From Peptostreptococcaceae bacterium pGA-8 (GTDB lineage Bacteria > Bacillota > Clostridia > Peptostreptococcales > Anaerovoracaceae): a stretch of 64,000 nt of DNA. Of this stretch, positions 43,746 through 53,343 are shown one piece after another. The notes under the pieces are model-generated. The model saw only the letters and a list, made by a program, of their open reading frames with translations. It was not told the origin of the DNA and searched no databases. Each line of letters starts with the position of its first letter. Within the stretch, counting starts at the first letter, position 1. Both the position numbers and the translations under genes were made by a program. The DNA lies in the NCBI GenBank assembly GCA_900112915.1, contig FONK01000011.1:1-64000 (forward strand), in the 5' to 3' direction.

Positions 43746-44533
43746 ACTTTTTTCCTTTCCCTGGTGCCTACTACCGCCTCCATGTTTATTCCTTTGCTTA
43801 CATAGCTCTTGAAAAAATAAAGCTTATCAGCCTCTTTGTCACCATATTCTTTAAACCATTGCTTATCCTCTTCACCGACTCCCATCTCCGCCAACTCGAT
43901 TCGAACCTCTTCCCCTAAAGGCGCCTCGGTTCTGAAATGAAGATTTATGGATGTAATCTGCTTATTTTCCGCTTCAGGTAATCTGTCGCAAACCATTCTT
44001 CCGTAGTTGGTATTATTTAAATGCATGTTCATATCACAATCGGAATAGTGAACCGTCTTGCCTTCCACTTCAGAAAAATTCAAGGTTCTCGGCAACCTAA
44101 ATCTGACAGGTATATTTAAATTCAGCGGTGCCTCCGCCTCGTACCCCGAGAAATCCTCTTCCATTACCTTGCATATTCGCTTTGTAGCAATTTCAACCAT
44201 CGCCCATAGGGCATGGCCTCTTGCAACTATTTCTCCTCTGTTTATAATCTCATAGCACCTGATAAAAGAAAGCCCCTTGCCATTCCGATCACTTTGCCAG
44301 GTGCGTACAGATATATTGTCGTACATTCCAATATGTCCTGTAATTTCAACGGAAAATCTCGTAAGAATAAAGGTCTTCCCCTTTTCAAAAAACAACTCCT
44401 GAAAGGTTGGACGTCTATCCCTCATCTGGTGATCTGCCGTTTCTTGCATAAATCGCAGCACCATATGAGGTCTGATTTGATTATTTGTATCAACTTCATG
44501 GGATGTAACTGTATAATTCTCTATATATTTCAT
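43742..44533 (-). CDS. acyl-ACP thioesterase
   Basis: The 263-residue double-hotdog protein resembles plant and bacterial FatA/FatB-type thioesterases: an N-terminal hotdog with RPHMVLRFMQETADHQMRD and an AMVEIATKRICKV strand, then a second with HYSDCDMNMHLNNTNYGRMV. It releases fatty acids from ACP and sets chain length, in keeping with the fab operon next to it. The ATG at 44533 (MKYIENYTV) is chosen because AGAGG lies ahead; an earlier in-frame ATG overlaps the promoter. Confidence 0.88.
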   Translation of the reverse strand: MKYIENYTVTSHEVDTNNQIRPHMVLRFMQETADHQMRDRRPTFQELFFEKGKTFILTRFSVEITGHIGMYDNISVRTWQSDRNGKGLSFIRCYEIINRGEIVARGHALWAMVEIATKRICKVMEEDFSGYEAEAPLNLNIPVRFRLPRTLNFSEVEGKTVHYSDCDMNMHLNNTNYGRMVCDRLPEAENKQITSINLHFRTEAPLGEEVRIELAEMGVGEEDKQWFKEYGDKEADKLYFFKSYVSKGINMEAVVGTRERKKV

Positions 44534-44564
44534 ATTTTTCCTCTTTATATCTGTTCTACATAAC

Positions 44565-44593
44565 ATTATATACCCTTTAGTCCAATATGTAAA
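44565..44593 (-). promoter_or_regulatory. promoter of the thioesterase-copA unit
   Basis: TTTACA (44593-44588) and TATAAT (44570-44565) are 17 bases apart on the minus strand, about 30 bases ahead of the thioesterase ATG and downstream of the MarR terminator. Confidence 0.75.
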
Positions 44594-44647
44594 AAATATT
44601 ATGACGAAACTGTATTTGGCGGCCATACTTGTCGCAATTCTTCTGCA

Positions 44648-44674
44648 TAAAAATAAGGCTTTATATCAAAGCCT
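44648..44674 (-). terminator. terminator after the MarR gene
   Basis: On the minus strand the 7-bp stem AGGCTTT / AAAGCCT (five-base loop) is followed by TATTTTTA. It closes the fatty-acid operon plus regulator and separates it from the thioesterase unit. Confidence 0.8.
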
Positions 44675-44737
44675 GCTCACGCAAGCTGATGATTTAAAAC
44701 CTCATTACTCTCATTATATCTTTATTTTCAAGGCCGA

Positions 44738-45211
44738 CTACTTCAAATCATCCTGAATATAATGATTTCTATACAGTCTGCGAAAATACAACAAAATAGA
44801 CTCGATGCTATTGTTGAATATTTCAGCATCCCTTGGATTTAAGCCTTCTACAGCCTTATCAATCAGTTCTTCGTGAAACTCATCGTGAATTGCCAGAACA
44901 TCTAAGGCCTTGTCTGTAATTTTAATCCTGGAAATGCGCTTATCGCCTTCATCCTTATATTTTTCCAGGTAGCCCTTCTTTATCAGCTTTACTGAATTTA
45001 CTGATAAGGTACCTTTAGTAATCATCATATTTGCAGCAATACTGCTCATATTGTTGTTCTTCGCATTCCGTACATTTTCCAAAAGGTGAACCTCGGACAT
45101 TGTAAGGGAAATTCCCTTAGCCTTAAGGTTTCTTTCTTCTATATATAAAATATAGTTAAACAGCTTTACTAAAAGCTCATTTAGGGTCTCTCTGGTTTTT
45201 TCCGTGCTCAT
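44738..45211 (-). CDS. fabT: MarR-family regulator, probable FabT
   Basis: The 157-residue dimeric winged-helix protein has the MarR core: a helical N-terminus, LTMSEVHLLENV, the recognition region MSSIAANMMITKGTLSVNSV, and a wing KDEGDKRISRIKITDKA. It is the last gene of the fatty-acid operon, and two perfect palindromes matching the streptococcal FabT box lie over the acpP promoter. FabT represses fab genes with long-chain acyl-ACP as corepressor. The 83-base gap before it has a half-box-like AACTTGATTATAG and a TATAAT, so separate expression is possible. Confidence 0.8.
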   Translation of the reverse strand: MSTEKTRETLNELLVKLFNYILYIEERNLKAKGISLTMSEVHLLENVRNAKNNNMSSIAANMMITKGTLSVNSVKLIKKGYLEKYKDEGDKRISRIKITDKALDVLAIHDEFHEELIDKAVEGLNPRDAEIFNNSIESILLYFRRLYRNHYIQDDLK

Positions 45212-45294
45212 AATGTCTTCTCTTTCTTAAAATAGCATCAAATTTTTAAAATACTATAGCTATTATATACCATAACCACCCCTCTATAATCAAG

Positions 45295-45726
45295 TTAATT
45301 CTCAACTGCACAAATTATTTCACCGGTGACGGCAAGCCGGTCATCTACATAGGCATTAACAGCAGCAAAAAAGACGTTGCCTCTTTCTTTTGTAAGCTCA
45401 ACCGAAAGTGTCATAATGTCTCCGGGAATTACCTGGTGCTTAAATCTGACCTTATTAATGCCTCCGAAAAGAGCTATTTTGCCTTTATTTTCCTCTCTGC
45501 TTAATAGTAAAACCGCTCCGGTTTGTGCTAAGGCTTCTACAATCAGAACTCCCGGCATCACATGCTTCTCGGGAAAATGTCCCATAAAGCACATTTCTCC
45601 TGCAGTTACACTTTTTTGTCCGACTATCTTAGTTTTTTCCGGATTGATTTCCAGTATCCTGTCTACTAACAGAAAAGGAAATCTATGGGGGATTATCCTT
45701 TGAATATCATTTGAATTGTACAGCAT
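45295..45726 (-). CDS. fabZ: FabZ, 3-hydroxyacyl-ACP dehydratase
   Basis: The 143-residue hotdog enzyme has the motifs [14 protein letters not shown] (catalytic His), [20 protein letters not shown] (catalytic Glu) and the [10 protein letters not shown] strand. It dehydrates hydroxyacyl-ACP in each elongation cycle. The ATG at 45726 is chosen for its GGGAG site and its position just after the fabF stop; the longer reading frame would overlap fabF by 50 bases. Confidence 0.95.
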   Translation of the reverse strand: MLYNSNDIQRIIPHRFPFLLVDRILEINPEKTKIVGQKSVTAGEMCFMGHFPEKHVMPGVLIVEALAQTGAVLLLSREENKGKIALFGGINKVRFKHQVIPGDIMTLSVELTKERGNVFFAAVNAYVDDRLAVTGEIICAVEN

Positions 45727-45727
45727 A

Positions 45728-47002
45728 TTACTTTTCTCCCTCCCAACGTTTAAACACCAGGCTTCCATTATGTCCGCCAAAGCCCAAGGAATTGCTCATA
45801 GCATAGGTCATATCCTGTTCATAGCCATTATTTGCAACTATGTTCAGATCACATTCATCATCGTAAATCCTATGATTAACAGTAGGCGGCACAAAGCCTT
45901 CCTTTAGGGATAGAATTGTAATTATCGCCTCAATTGCACCACTTGCGCCTAAAAGATGACCGGTATTTGACTTTGTAGACGATACGGCAAGGTTTTCTGC
46001 GTGGTCGCCAAAGGCTTTTTTTATGGCCAGAGTCTCTATCTTATCATTCATAGGAGTTCCGGTTCCGTGCGCATTAATATATGAAATCTGCTCAGGAGCA
46101 ATACCTCCATCCTTTAAAGCATTTTCCATAGCCAATGCACCGCCGGAACCATCATCTATAGGAGCAGTAATATGAAAAGCATCGCAGCTGTCTCCATAGC
46201 CTACAATTTCTCCATGAATTTTAGCCCCTCTGTTTCGAGCATGCTCTAATTCTTCCAGAATTATAACCCCTGCACCCTCACCCATTACAAATCCGCCTCT
46301 TTCTTTATCAAAAGGTATGCTTGCTCGCATCGGATCAGTGCCTTCGTTTAAGGCTCTCATACTTGCAAAGCCTGCAATAGCAAGAGGAGTAATACTTGCT
46401 TCACTTCCACCGGATACCATTATATCCGCATATCCATCTCTAATTTTTCTAAAAGCTTCACCGATGGCATTAGTTGACGCCGCACAGGCTGTAACTATGC
46501 TGCTGCAATGTGCATTGGCACCTAAATCAATGGCAACGCTGCCTGCGGCAAGGTTAACCAGGCACATCGGAATGAAGTACGGCGAGACCTTTCCCGGGCC
46601 ACGCTGCTCAAGTACCTTTTCTGCGTTTTCAATAGATGCAATTCCACCTATTCCACTGGAAAGTATTACTCCCATTCTATCGCTATCAGGCAGTTTGCCG
46701 TGATCATCGGCAGTTTCTGTCAGACCTGAGTCCTGAAACGCCTGTTTAGCGGCAATTCTAGCAAATTTTGTAAATCTATCGTTGAACTTCAGCTCACGCT
46801 TATCAAAGTAAGCATCCATATCGATGTCCTTAACCTCTGCAGCCAATTTAACTCTTTGATTTTCAACATTAAAAGCTGTGATGTAGCCAATTCCACACTT
46901 TCCATCCAGTATGGATTGCCACAATTCGTCACAATTATTTCCGATAGGAGAGATTGCTCCCATTCCGGTTATTACTACTCTTCGTTTCACTGTATTACTC
47001 AT
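45728..47002 (-). CDS. fabF: FabF, beta-ketoacyl-ACP synthase II
   Basis: The 424-residue condensing enzyme has the active-site cysteine in [14 protein letters not shown], the first histidine in [11 protein letters not shown] and the second in [12 protein letters not shown]. It extends acyl-ACP with malonyl-ACP. It is the only elongating synthase in the operon (no FabB), so it would also have to extend unsaturated intermediates. It starts on the fabG stop codon (TAATG). Confidence 0.96.
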   Translation of the reverse strand: MSNTVKRRVVITGMGAISPIGNNCDELWQSILDGKCGIGYITAFNVENQRVKLAAEVKDIDMDAYFDKRELKFNDRFTKFARIAAKQAFQDSGLTETADDHGKLPDSDRMGVILSSGIGGIASIENAEKVLEQRGPGKVSPYFIPMCLVNLAAGSVAIDLGANAHCSSIVTACAASTNAIGEAFRKIRDGYADIMVSGGSEASITPLAIAGFASMRALNEGTDPMRASIPFDKERGGFVMGEGAGVIILEELEHARNRGAKIHGEIVGYGDSCDAFHITAPIDDGSGGALAMENALKDGGIAPEQISYINAHGTGTPMNDKIETLAIKKAFGDHAENLAVSSTKSNTGHLLGASGAIEAIITILSLKEGFVPPTVNHRIYDDECDLNIVANNGYEQDMTYAMSNSLGFGGHNGSLVFKRWEGEK

Positions 47003-47757
47003 TACATTACCATCCCGCCGTCTACATTTATAACCTGCCCTGTTATATAGCTGCTTTCTTCTCCGGCAAGGAAGCTTACCAATTTAGCAACATCCTCCGG
47101 TTTTCCCCAAGCTCCCAAGGGAATAGTTTTCAAAATTTCTCCCTGTACCGTCTCAGGCAAGATTTCCGTCATATCAGTTGCTATAAAACCCGGAGCTACG
47201 GCATTACATCTGATATTTCGAGGAGCTGCCTCTTTCGCAATAGACTTTGTGAAGCCTATGACCCCCGCCTTGCTGGCGGCATAATTGCTTTGTCCCATAT
47301 TTCCAACCTCGCCGACCACGCTGGCTATATTTATAATCGAGCCGCTTTTTTGCTTCATCATAATTCTTAAAATATGCTTGGTACAATTAAATACGCCCTT
47401 TAAGTTGGTATCGATTACACTATCAAAATCAGCTTCACTCATTCTAAGCATAAGATTGTCCTTAGTGATGCCTGCATTGTTGACCAATACATCAATTCGC
47501 GGAAATTTCTCAATAACCTGAGAGATAAGGTTTTTTGCCTGCTCAAAGGATGAAACATCAGCCCTTACAGCCAGGAAATCGCTTCCATTGCCCCTGCAAA
47601 TCCTCTCAAGCTCATTTACACTCTCACTATGACTTCTAAAGGTAACCGCCACATCATAGCCTTCCTCACTAAGCTTAATAGCTATAGCCCTTCCTATACC
47701 TCTGTTGCCACCTGTAACTAAAGCAACTTTTTTTTCCTCATTACCTGTCCTGTTCAT
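47002..47757 (-). CDS. fabG: FabG, 3-ketoacyl-ACP reductase
   Basis: The 251-residue short-chain dehydrogenase has TGGNRGIGRAIA, NNAG, catalytic Ser in IINIASVVGEVG and Tyr/Lys in NYAASKAGV, with the C-terminal PGFIATDMT loop. It reduces 3-ketoacyl-ACP with NADPH. It overlaps fabD by 17 bases and fabF by one. Confidence 0.96.
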   Translation of the reverse strand: MNRTGNEEKKVALVTGGNRGIGRAIAIKLSEEGYDVAVTFRSHSESVNELERICRGNGSDFLAVRADVSSFEQAKNLISQVIEKFPRIDVLVNNAGITKDNLMLRMSEADFDSVIDTNLKGVFNCTKHILRIMMKQKSGSIINIASVVGEVGNMGQSNYAASKAGVIGFTKSIAKEAAPRNIRCNAVAPGFIATDMTEILPETVQGEILKTIPLGAWGKPEDVAKLVSFLAGEESSYITGQVINVDGGMVM

Positions 47758-48658
47758 TGATTAACTCCACCGTCCTTTCGATTGTATCAAAACCGTCCAC
47801 TGCAAATACTCTCACATTTTTGTCTATCTGCCTTATAAATCCGCTTAAAACCCTACCCGGACCTATCTCAATAAAGGTGTCCACACCCTCTTCAATCATA
47901 TACTCTATAGATTGCATAAATTTAACACTTGACTGAATTTGCCGTTCCAGGATCTCCGATAAATTGCTGTCCTCGACCTTTCCTGAAGCATTAAATACAA
48001 CCGGTATTTCGGGACTGTGCAATTCATATTTATCAATTACTTTTCTGAGCTTTCTTCCTGCTTCTTTGAGCAATGAACAGTGGAATGCGCCACTGACATT
48101 CAGCTTAATGCATCTGACCTTTCTGTCTTTAAACAAAACAATTGCCCTGTCTAGGCTCTCTGCTTCGCCGGTAATTACTATTTGCTTAGGGCTGTTATAA
48201 TTGGCTATTTCCAACACCCCTCCGGCTTGACAAATCACATCCTCTATCATATCAAGACTTGCTCCCATGACCGCCGCCATAGCTGAAGTCCCCTCAGATA
48301 AGGCCTCTGACATAATGACGCCTCTTTGCTTCACTATATCTATGGCATCATCAACAGTCATAGCCTTGGCATAGGCTAGAGCTGAATATTCACCCAGGCT
48401 AAGGCCTGCAGCATAATCACATTTAACACCTCTTTTTTCCAATTCTCTTGCCGCCGCTATGGAGCAGGTCACTATACAGGGCTGAGCATTGGCAGTATCT
48501 CTTAAGGCCTCCTCCGGACCATTGAAGCAAATTTCCTTTAGTACACTTCCAAGACTGTTGTCAAATAACTCGGCAGCGTCCTCTGAAGCCTCATACAGCG
48601 ACTTACCCATCCCTACATATTGAGTGCCCTGTCCGGCAAAAATAAATGCTGTTTTCAT
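47741..48658 (-). CDS. fabD: FabD, malonyl-CoA:ACP transacylase
   Basis: The 305-residue enzyme has the early FIFAGQGTQYVGMG motif, the nucleophile Ser in AGLSLGEYSAL (GLSLG in place of the usual GHSLG), the ISGAFHCSLL-type motif as VSGAFHCSLL, and a late EIGPGRVLSGFI. It loads malonate onto ACP. Co-directional with both neighbours and five bases from the FabX-like gene. Confidence 0.95.
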   Translation of the reverse strand: MKTAFIFAGQGTQYVGMGKSLYEASEDAAELFDNSLGSVLKEICFNGPEEALRDTANAQPCIVTCSIAAARELEKRGVKCDYAAGLSLGEYSALAYAKAMTVDDAIDIVKQRGVIMSEALSEGTSAMAAVMGASLDMIEDVICQAGGVLEIANYNSPKQIVITGEAESLDRAIVLFKDRKVRCIKLNVSGAFHCSLLKEAGRKLRKVIDKYELHSPEIPVVFNASGKVEDSNLSEILERQIQSSVKFMQSIEYMIEEGVDTFIEIGPGRVLSGFIRQIDKNVRVFAVDGFDTIERTVELINEQDR

Positions 48659-48663
48659 ATCTA

Positions 48664-49713
48664 TTACCTCTTTGTTCGAAATTCATCGATTAATTCTTTA
48701 ACAGAAACAATCTTGTCAATTTTGTAGGCTTTACTTCCACAGAAAAACACTCCCTTTTCCCTGTCACCCTTTGCTGCTGAAAAGAGGGCCTTGCTTATGC
48801 AGTAAGGCGTATTTGAAGGATTGCAGGGTGTAAGACAGTTAATACATTCCTTGACCACCGTGTTTCCCCTTTCCCTTGCCTTCCTTACAAAACTGCTGAT
48901 TATACCCCTTGCGGGAAGACCTACGGGACTTCTGAGAATTCCCAAGTCCTCCTCTTTACATTCCACAATCATATTTTTAAAGCCGTCAGATGCATCACAT
49001 TCATGGGTAGCAATAAACCGACTCCCTATTTGAACACCGTCAGCGCCTGATTCAAGACATGCATCCATGTCTGTTTTGTCGAAAACCCCGCCTGCACCGA
49101 AGAGTGGAATATGGTAATTATATTTTTCTTCAAAGGGCTTAACGACCCTTCTGATATCTTTGATTATTTCCAAAAGAGAGCGACATTTGCCATTTTCTAG
49201 ATCATCAAGCTTAAATCCCAGATGCCCGCCTGCTTCTGAGGATTCGGCGACTATAAAATCCGGAATACAATTGTAACGCTTATCCCATACTCTGCATATA
49301 AGCTCTATTGCCTTTCCACCGGAAACAATAGGTGCCATCAGAGTCTTTCCCTTGGCGTATTTTGGCAAATCAAGAGGAAGTCCTGCTCCGGATATAACTG
49401 CATCTGCTCCTGCACGAATTATAGCTTCGGCATAGGTACCGTATCCCTTTGTAGCACACATAAGATTTACTCCTAAAAGTCCCTTGCCCTCACTTAAGCT
49501 TCTAGCCTTCTCAACTTCTTCTTCAATGGCAATCAGATTAGCTCTTTCAGGATTTGCATCAAAATCCTCTCTCATAAAGCCGGGGTGGGCGGCACTTATA
49601 ACACCCATGCAGCCTTCCTTCATTACAGCTCCTGCTAATCCTCCAAGGGAGATTCCAACACCCATACCACCTTGTATAAGGGGAAAATCTAAAATTTTAT
49701 CTCTGATATTCAT
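48664..49713 (-). CDS. FabX-like / nitronate-monooxygenase-family flavoprotein with cysteine cluster
   Basis: The 349-residue FMN TIM-barrel protein opens with PLIQGGMGVGISLGGLAG and has SSEAGGHLGFK, GAGGVFDKTD and GADGVQIGSRFI for flavin binding. Near the C-terminus a CX2CX3CX7C motif (residues CINCLTPC to YC) is followed by GDREKGVFFCG. From memory this closely matches the pattern of Helicobacter FabX, an FMN/[4Fe-4S] enzyme that introduces the double bond of unsaturated fatty acids. It is distinct from the FabK next to it, which lacks these cysteines. Annotation pipelines would call it nitronate monooxygenase; the operon context argues for a fatty-acid role. Confidence 0.75.
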   Translation of the reverse strand: MNIRDKILDFPLIQGGMGVGISLGGLAGAVMKEGCMGVISAAHPGFMREDFDANPERANLIAIEEEVEKARSLSEGKGLLGVNLMCATKGYGTYAEAIIRAGADAVISGAGLPLDLPKYAKGKTLMAPIVSGGKAIELICRVWDKRYNCIPDFIVAESSEAGGHLGFKLDDLENGKCRSLLEIIKDIRRVVKPFEEKYNYHIPLFGAGGVFDKTDMDACLESGADGVQIGSRFIATHECDASDGFKNMIVECKEEDLGILRSPVGLPARGIISSFVRKARERGNTVVKECINCLTPCNPSNTPYCISKALFSAAKGDREKGVFFCGSKAYKIDKIVSVKELIDEFRTKR

Positions 49714-50654
49714 TGCAAATCTCCCAGTTTCTCACCTATGCAATCCATTACCTTCATTCCATTGCCTATAATATCCTCGAGGATTTCTGCAATGGTCCTT
49801 TCTTCATTACAAAGACCTGCAATCTGTCCCATCATAACTGACCCATCATCTATATCCCCTTCAAAAACCGCTCTCCGCAGCGAACCCAAGGTAAGCCTTT
49901 CCATCTCTTCCTTGCAATCAATTTCTTTTTCCAGCTGCAAATATTTCCTGCTCATTCTATTCTTCATTACTCTAACAGGCATATTCAGACTCCGACCCGT
50001 GACAGTAGTACTGCTGTCCTTTGCCTTTATCACAGCCTTTTTATAGCTTTCATGAATTGGACATTCTTTAGACACAAGTAGGGATGTCCCTATCTGCACC
50101 CCATCAGCGCCTAAGCTTAAGGCTGCTATAAAGCCTCTGCTGTCTGCAATACCACCGGCTGCAATTACCGGAATCTTTACAGCATCTCTAATCTGCGGTA
50201 TAAGTGTCATAGTAGTCATCTCACCAATATGACCGCCGGCTTCACAGCCCTCTGCGATTAATCCGTCAACGCCTAATCTTTCCATCCTGATTGCCAGTGC
50301 AACACCGGCAACTACAGGAATTATCTTGGCTCCACTTTCCTTCAGCATAGCCACATATTTGCCCGGATTTCCTGCGCCGGTTGTTACCACCGCTACCTTT
50401 TCCTCTGTAATTACCTTCATAATTTCATCAGTATATGGATTTACCAGCATTACATTAATTCCAAAAGGCTTATCGGTTAATTCCTTGCACTTTCTGATTT
50501 CTGCCCTTGCCTGCTCTCCATCCATAGCACCTGCTCCTATGACGCCGAGACCACCAGTATTAGATACGGCAGCTGCAAATTCTGCCGTTGCTATGTTTGC
50601 CATAGCTCCTTGTATTACAGGATATTTAATTTTCAACAATTTATTTATCAACAT
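49710..50654 (-). CDS. fabK: FabK, enoyl-ACP reductase II
   Basis: The 314-residue FMN enzyme has KYPVIQGAMANIATAEFAA, GAGAMD, EGCEAGGHIGEMTTMTL and GADGVQIGTSLLVSKEC. It performs the last reduction of each cycle with NADH/NADPH and replaces FabI, which is not present. It overlaps the FabX-like gene by four bases (ATGA). A strong AAGGAG lies only two bases before the ATG, so the adjacent TTG could also be used. Confidence 0.93.
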   Translation of the reverse strand: MLINKLLKIKYPVIQGAMANIATAEFAAAVSNTGGLGVIGAGAMDGEQARAEIRKCKELTDKPFGINVMLVNPYTDEIMKVITEEKVAVVTTGAGNPGKYVAMLKESGAKIIPVVAGVALAIRMERLGVDGLIAEGCEAGGHIGEMTTMTLIPQIRDAVKIPVIAAGGIADSRGFIAALSLGADGVQIGTSLLVSKECPIHESYKKAVIKAKDSSTTVTGRSLNMPVRVMKNRMSRKYLQLEKEIDCKEEMERLTLGSLRRAVFEGDIDDGSVMMGQIAGLCNEERTIAEILEDIIGNGMKVMDCIGEKLGDLQ

Positions 50655-50669
50655 GGCTCCTTAATTCTC

Positions 50670-51641
50670 CTATATTTGAAATATGGCTGCGCCCCAAGTC
50701 ATACCGCCTCCAAAGGCTGCCGCAATGACCTTATCACCTTTTTCAAGCCTGCCTTCCTCTACAGCCTCACACAAAGCAATGGCAGTGCTGGCTGCAGCGG
50801 TGTTTCCATACTTTTGAAGATTAATGTAAAATTTCTCCCGGTCAATGCCCATCTGCCTTCCGACTCTGTATATTATTCTATAATTAGCTTGATGAGGAAT
50901 TATCAGCTTAATGTCATCTATATCATCTCCGCTTATCTTCAGAATTTCTTCAATAGAGCTCCCTAACGCTTTGAGCGCAAATTTGAATACCTCACTTCCC
51001 TCCATCTTTAAGAATTCTCCTATAAGCTGTCTGTTATCCATATGTGTATTCATAGCTGCACTTTTAGCACATAGAAATTGATCATTCCCCATTGAATTTG
51101 TGTAGAAGAAAATCTCTTCAGAGTAGTCGGCATCCTTTTCCATAATTATCGCTCCTGCTCCATCGCCGAATAAAACGCAGGTATTATTATCATTAAAATC
51201 TATAATTCTGCTGAGGGTTTCTGCACCTATAACCAAGGCACATCTATGCTCCTGGGCCTTAATCAGACTATATGCAGCCTTAGCGGCGTATATAAAACCT
51301 GTACATGCTGCGTTTACATCAAAAGCTGTAACACTCTTATCATTTATGCCTAAATGATTCTGCACCATACATGCCACAGAAGGCACAAAATTATCCGGTG
51401 TAGTTGTTGCGCATATGATTAAATCTATATCTTCAGGAACCTTGCCGGCATTTTTTAAAGCCGCCCTGGCTGCTCTTACAGCCAGCTCCGTAGTTGTTTC
51501 ATCAGAAATCCTTCGCTCTCTGATTCCCGTTCTCTGCACTATCCATTCATCGGTGGTTTCAACCATTTCTGACAACTGACTGTTAGTAACTATATTGCTT
51601 GGAAGTGCCTTGCCAAATCCTGAAATTCTAATTTTTCCCAT
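50670..51641 (-). CDS. fabH: FabH, beta-ketoacyl-ACP synthase III
   Basis: The 323-residue initiating enzyme has the nucleophile Cys in DVNAACTGFIYAAK, His in IPHQANYRII and Asn in QKYGNTAAAS, plus the late AAAFGGGMTWGA. It condenses a primer acyl-CoA with malonyl-ACP. The ATG at 51641 overlaps the accA stop (TGATG) with AGGGG seven bases ahead. Confidence 0.96.
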   Translation of the reverse strand: MGKIRISGFGKALPSNIVTNSQLSEMVETTDEWIVQRTGIRERRISDETTTELAVRAARAALKNAGKVPEDIDLIICATTTPDNFVPSVACMVQNHLGINDKSVTAFDVNAACTGFIYAAKAAYSLIKAQEHRCALVIGAETLSRIIDFNDNNTCVLFGDGAGAIIMEKDADYSEEIFFYTNSMGNDQFLCAKSAAMNTHMDNRQLIGEFLKMEGSEVFKFALKALGSSIEEILKISGDDIDDIKLIIPHQANYRIIYRVGRQMGIDREKFYINLQKYGNTAAASTAIALCEAVEEGRLEKGDKVIAAAFGGGMTWGAAIFQI

Positions 51642-52474
51642 CAATATACCCCTATTTTTCTGTATTTTTCGTATCTTTTGTTGACAAGCTCCTTGATTTT
51701 AACAGCCTTGGCTTCTCTCAGTGCTTTGTATATAGCCTCATCCAGCCTTCTAATTACAGTAAAAAATGACTCATCACGACACCTGCCACTTTCTTTAATT
51801 GCATCACCTTCAGACACCTTGCCTTGGGACTCATCAATAATCTCATCTACTATTCCGGCCTCTTTAAGGTCTTTAGCAGTAAGCTTCATCAGCTGACTTG
51901 CTCTAGGTGCCAAGGTTTCATCCTTCCATAATATGGATGCCATTCCTTCCGGAGAAAGCACTGAATATATGGCATTTTCCAGCATAATGATCCGGTCCCC
52001 CACCGTTAAAGCCAAGGCTCCGCCACTGCCGCCTTCGCCGACCACCACACAAATAATTGGCGTTTTCAAATCTGAAAACTGATAAAGGCATCGGGCTATA
52101 GCCTCTGCCTGACCTCTTTCCTCCGCACCTCTTCCTGGAAATGCACCTGCTGTATCAACAAAGGTAATGATCGGTCTGTTGAATTTTTCTGCCTGCTTTG
52201 CTGCTCTTAAAATTTTTCTGTAGCCCTCGGGGTTGCTCATGCCGAAATTTCTCTCTATATTCTCTTCTATATTTTTTCCTTTGCTCTGAGCCATTACGGT
52301 AACCGGCTCACCGTGGAACATTCCCAAACCAACGGTTATCGCCTTATCATCTCCAAAGCATCTGTCGCCGTGAATCTCAACAAAATCATCAAACAGTACT
52401 GCCACATAATCCCTACCCTTAGGTCTTTCTGCCTTTCTGGCTTTCTTTACAATTTCCCATGCTAAGTATTCCAT
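51641..52474 (-). CDS. accA: acetyl-CoA carboxylase carboxyltransferase subunit alpha
   Basis: The 277-residue subunit has GDRCFGDDKAITVGLG, FVDTAGAFPGRGAEERGQ and VVVGEGGSGGALAL, the carboxyltransferase motifs that bind carboxybiotin and acetyl-CoA with AccD. The start ATG overlaps the accD stop (TGATG) and is preceded by GGAG. Confidence 0.96.
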   Translation of the reverse strand: MEYLAWEIVKKARKAERPKGRDYVAVLFDDFVEIHGDRCFGDDKAITVGLGMFHGEPVTVMAQSKGKNIEENIERNFGMSNPEGYRKILRAAKQAEKFNRPIITFVDTAGAFPGRGAEERGQAEAIARCLYQFSDLKTPIICVVVGEGGSGGALALTVGDRIIMLENAIYSVLSPEGMASILWKDETLAPRASQLMKLTAKDLKEAGIVDEIIDESQGKVSEGDAIKESGRCRDESFFTVIRRLDEAIYKALREAKAVKIKELVNKRYEKYRKIGVY

Positions 52475-53343
52475 CACTTTACTCCATGCACCTTTAATAG
52501 CCTTGATATGGTGTCCTTCAGATGCTGACGCTTTACAATCATATCGATAAAGCCCTTTTCCAATAAAAACTCGCTTCTCTGAAATTCAGGCGGCAAGCTT
52601 TCCTTTATAGTTTTTTCAATGACACGCTTTCCGGCAAAGCCTATTAGGGTTCCCGGCTCGGCAATAATCACATCGCCCAGCATTGCAAAACTGGCACTGA
52701 TGCCGCCCGTTGTCGGATCTGTAAGCAGGGAAATGTACAAAAGCCCTGCATTTCCATGCCTTTTGACTGCCGCTGAGGTTTTCGCCATCTGAAAAAGAGA
52801 GTTAACTCCTTCCTGCATTCTGGCACCGCCACCTGTTGATGCAATGAGAACCGGCAGCTTTTTTTCAGTAGCATATTCAACTATTTTAGTGATTTTTTCA
52901 CCAACCACACTGCCCATGCTGCCCATCATAAATCTGCTGTCCATAACAGCAAGAGCCATTTTCATACCGTCTATAGTTCCAACACCGCAAATGACGGCCT
53001 CTTTTAGCCCTGTATGTTCTTTACTCTGTAGAAGCTTTTCCTCATATCCGGGAAAAACATCCTTCGGCTCTGTTGTAAGTCGCCCGTAATACTCCACAAA
53101 GGAGCCGTTGTCGCAAAGCTGCCTTATTCTCTCATAGGCTCCTATGCGCATGTGGTGACCACATACAGGACAAACATATAGATTGTCTCGCCAAAGGCTT
53201 ATCCGTATTGGTTCTTTGCAGCCGCTGCACCCCTTAACAATATCGACGGGAATTTCTTTAGGTCGGAAGACGACCTTTCTCCTCAAGGATAAAAGATCTG
53301 CCACCTTTTCCCTTCTGTTTTTAAATATGGTCTCTATTTTCAT
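52474..53343 (-). CDS. accD: acetyl-CoA carboxylase carboxyltransferase subunit beta
   Basis: The 289-residue subunit has the N-terminal zinc ribbon (KGCSGCKEPI, VCPVCGHHMR) and the crotonase-type core with MDSRFMMGSMGSVVGEK, STGGGARMQEG and LTDPTTGGISAS. It forms the carboxyltransferase with AccA. It overlaps accC by 23 bases, with GGAG six bases ahead. Confidence 0.96.
   Translation of the reverse strand: MKIETIFKNRREKVADLLSLRRKVVFRPKEIPVDIVKGCSGCKEPIRISLWRDNLYVCPVCGHHMRIGAYERIRQLCDNGSFVEYYGRLTTEPKDVFPGYEEKLLQSKEHTGLKEAVICGVGTIDGMKMALAVMDSRFMMGSMGSVVGEKITKIVEYATEKKLPVLIASTGGGARMQEGVNSLFQMAKTSAAVKRHGNAGLLYISLLTDPTTGGISASFAMLGDVIIAEPGTLIGFAGKRVIEKTIKESLPPEFQRSEFLLEKGFIDMIVKRQHLKDTISRLLKVHGVK

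Noticed and set aside
46317-46703. 128-codon plus-strand frame opposite fabF
   Set aside because: Antisense shadow of a conserved gene with no independent support.
48664-49713. Simple nitronate monooxygenase
   Set aside because: The C-terminal cysteine cluster and location inside the fatty-acid operon fit a FabX-like role better, though this needs an alignment to settle.
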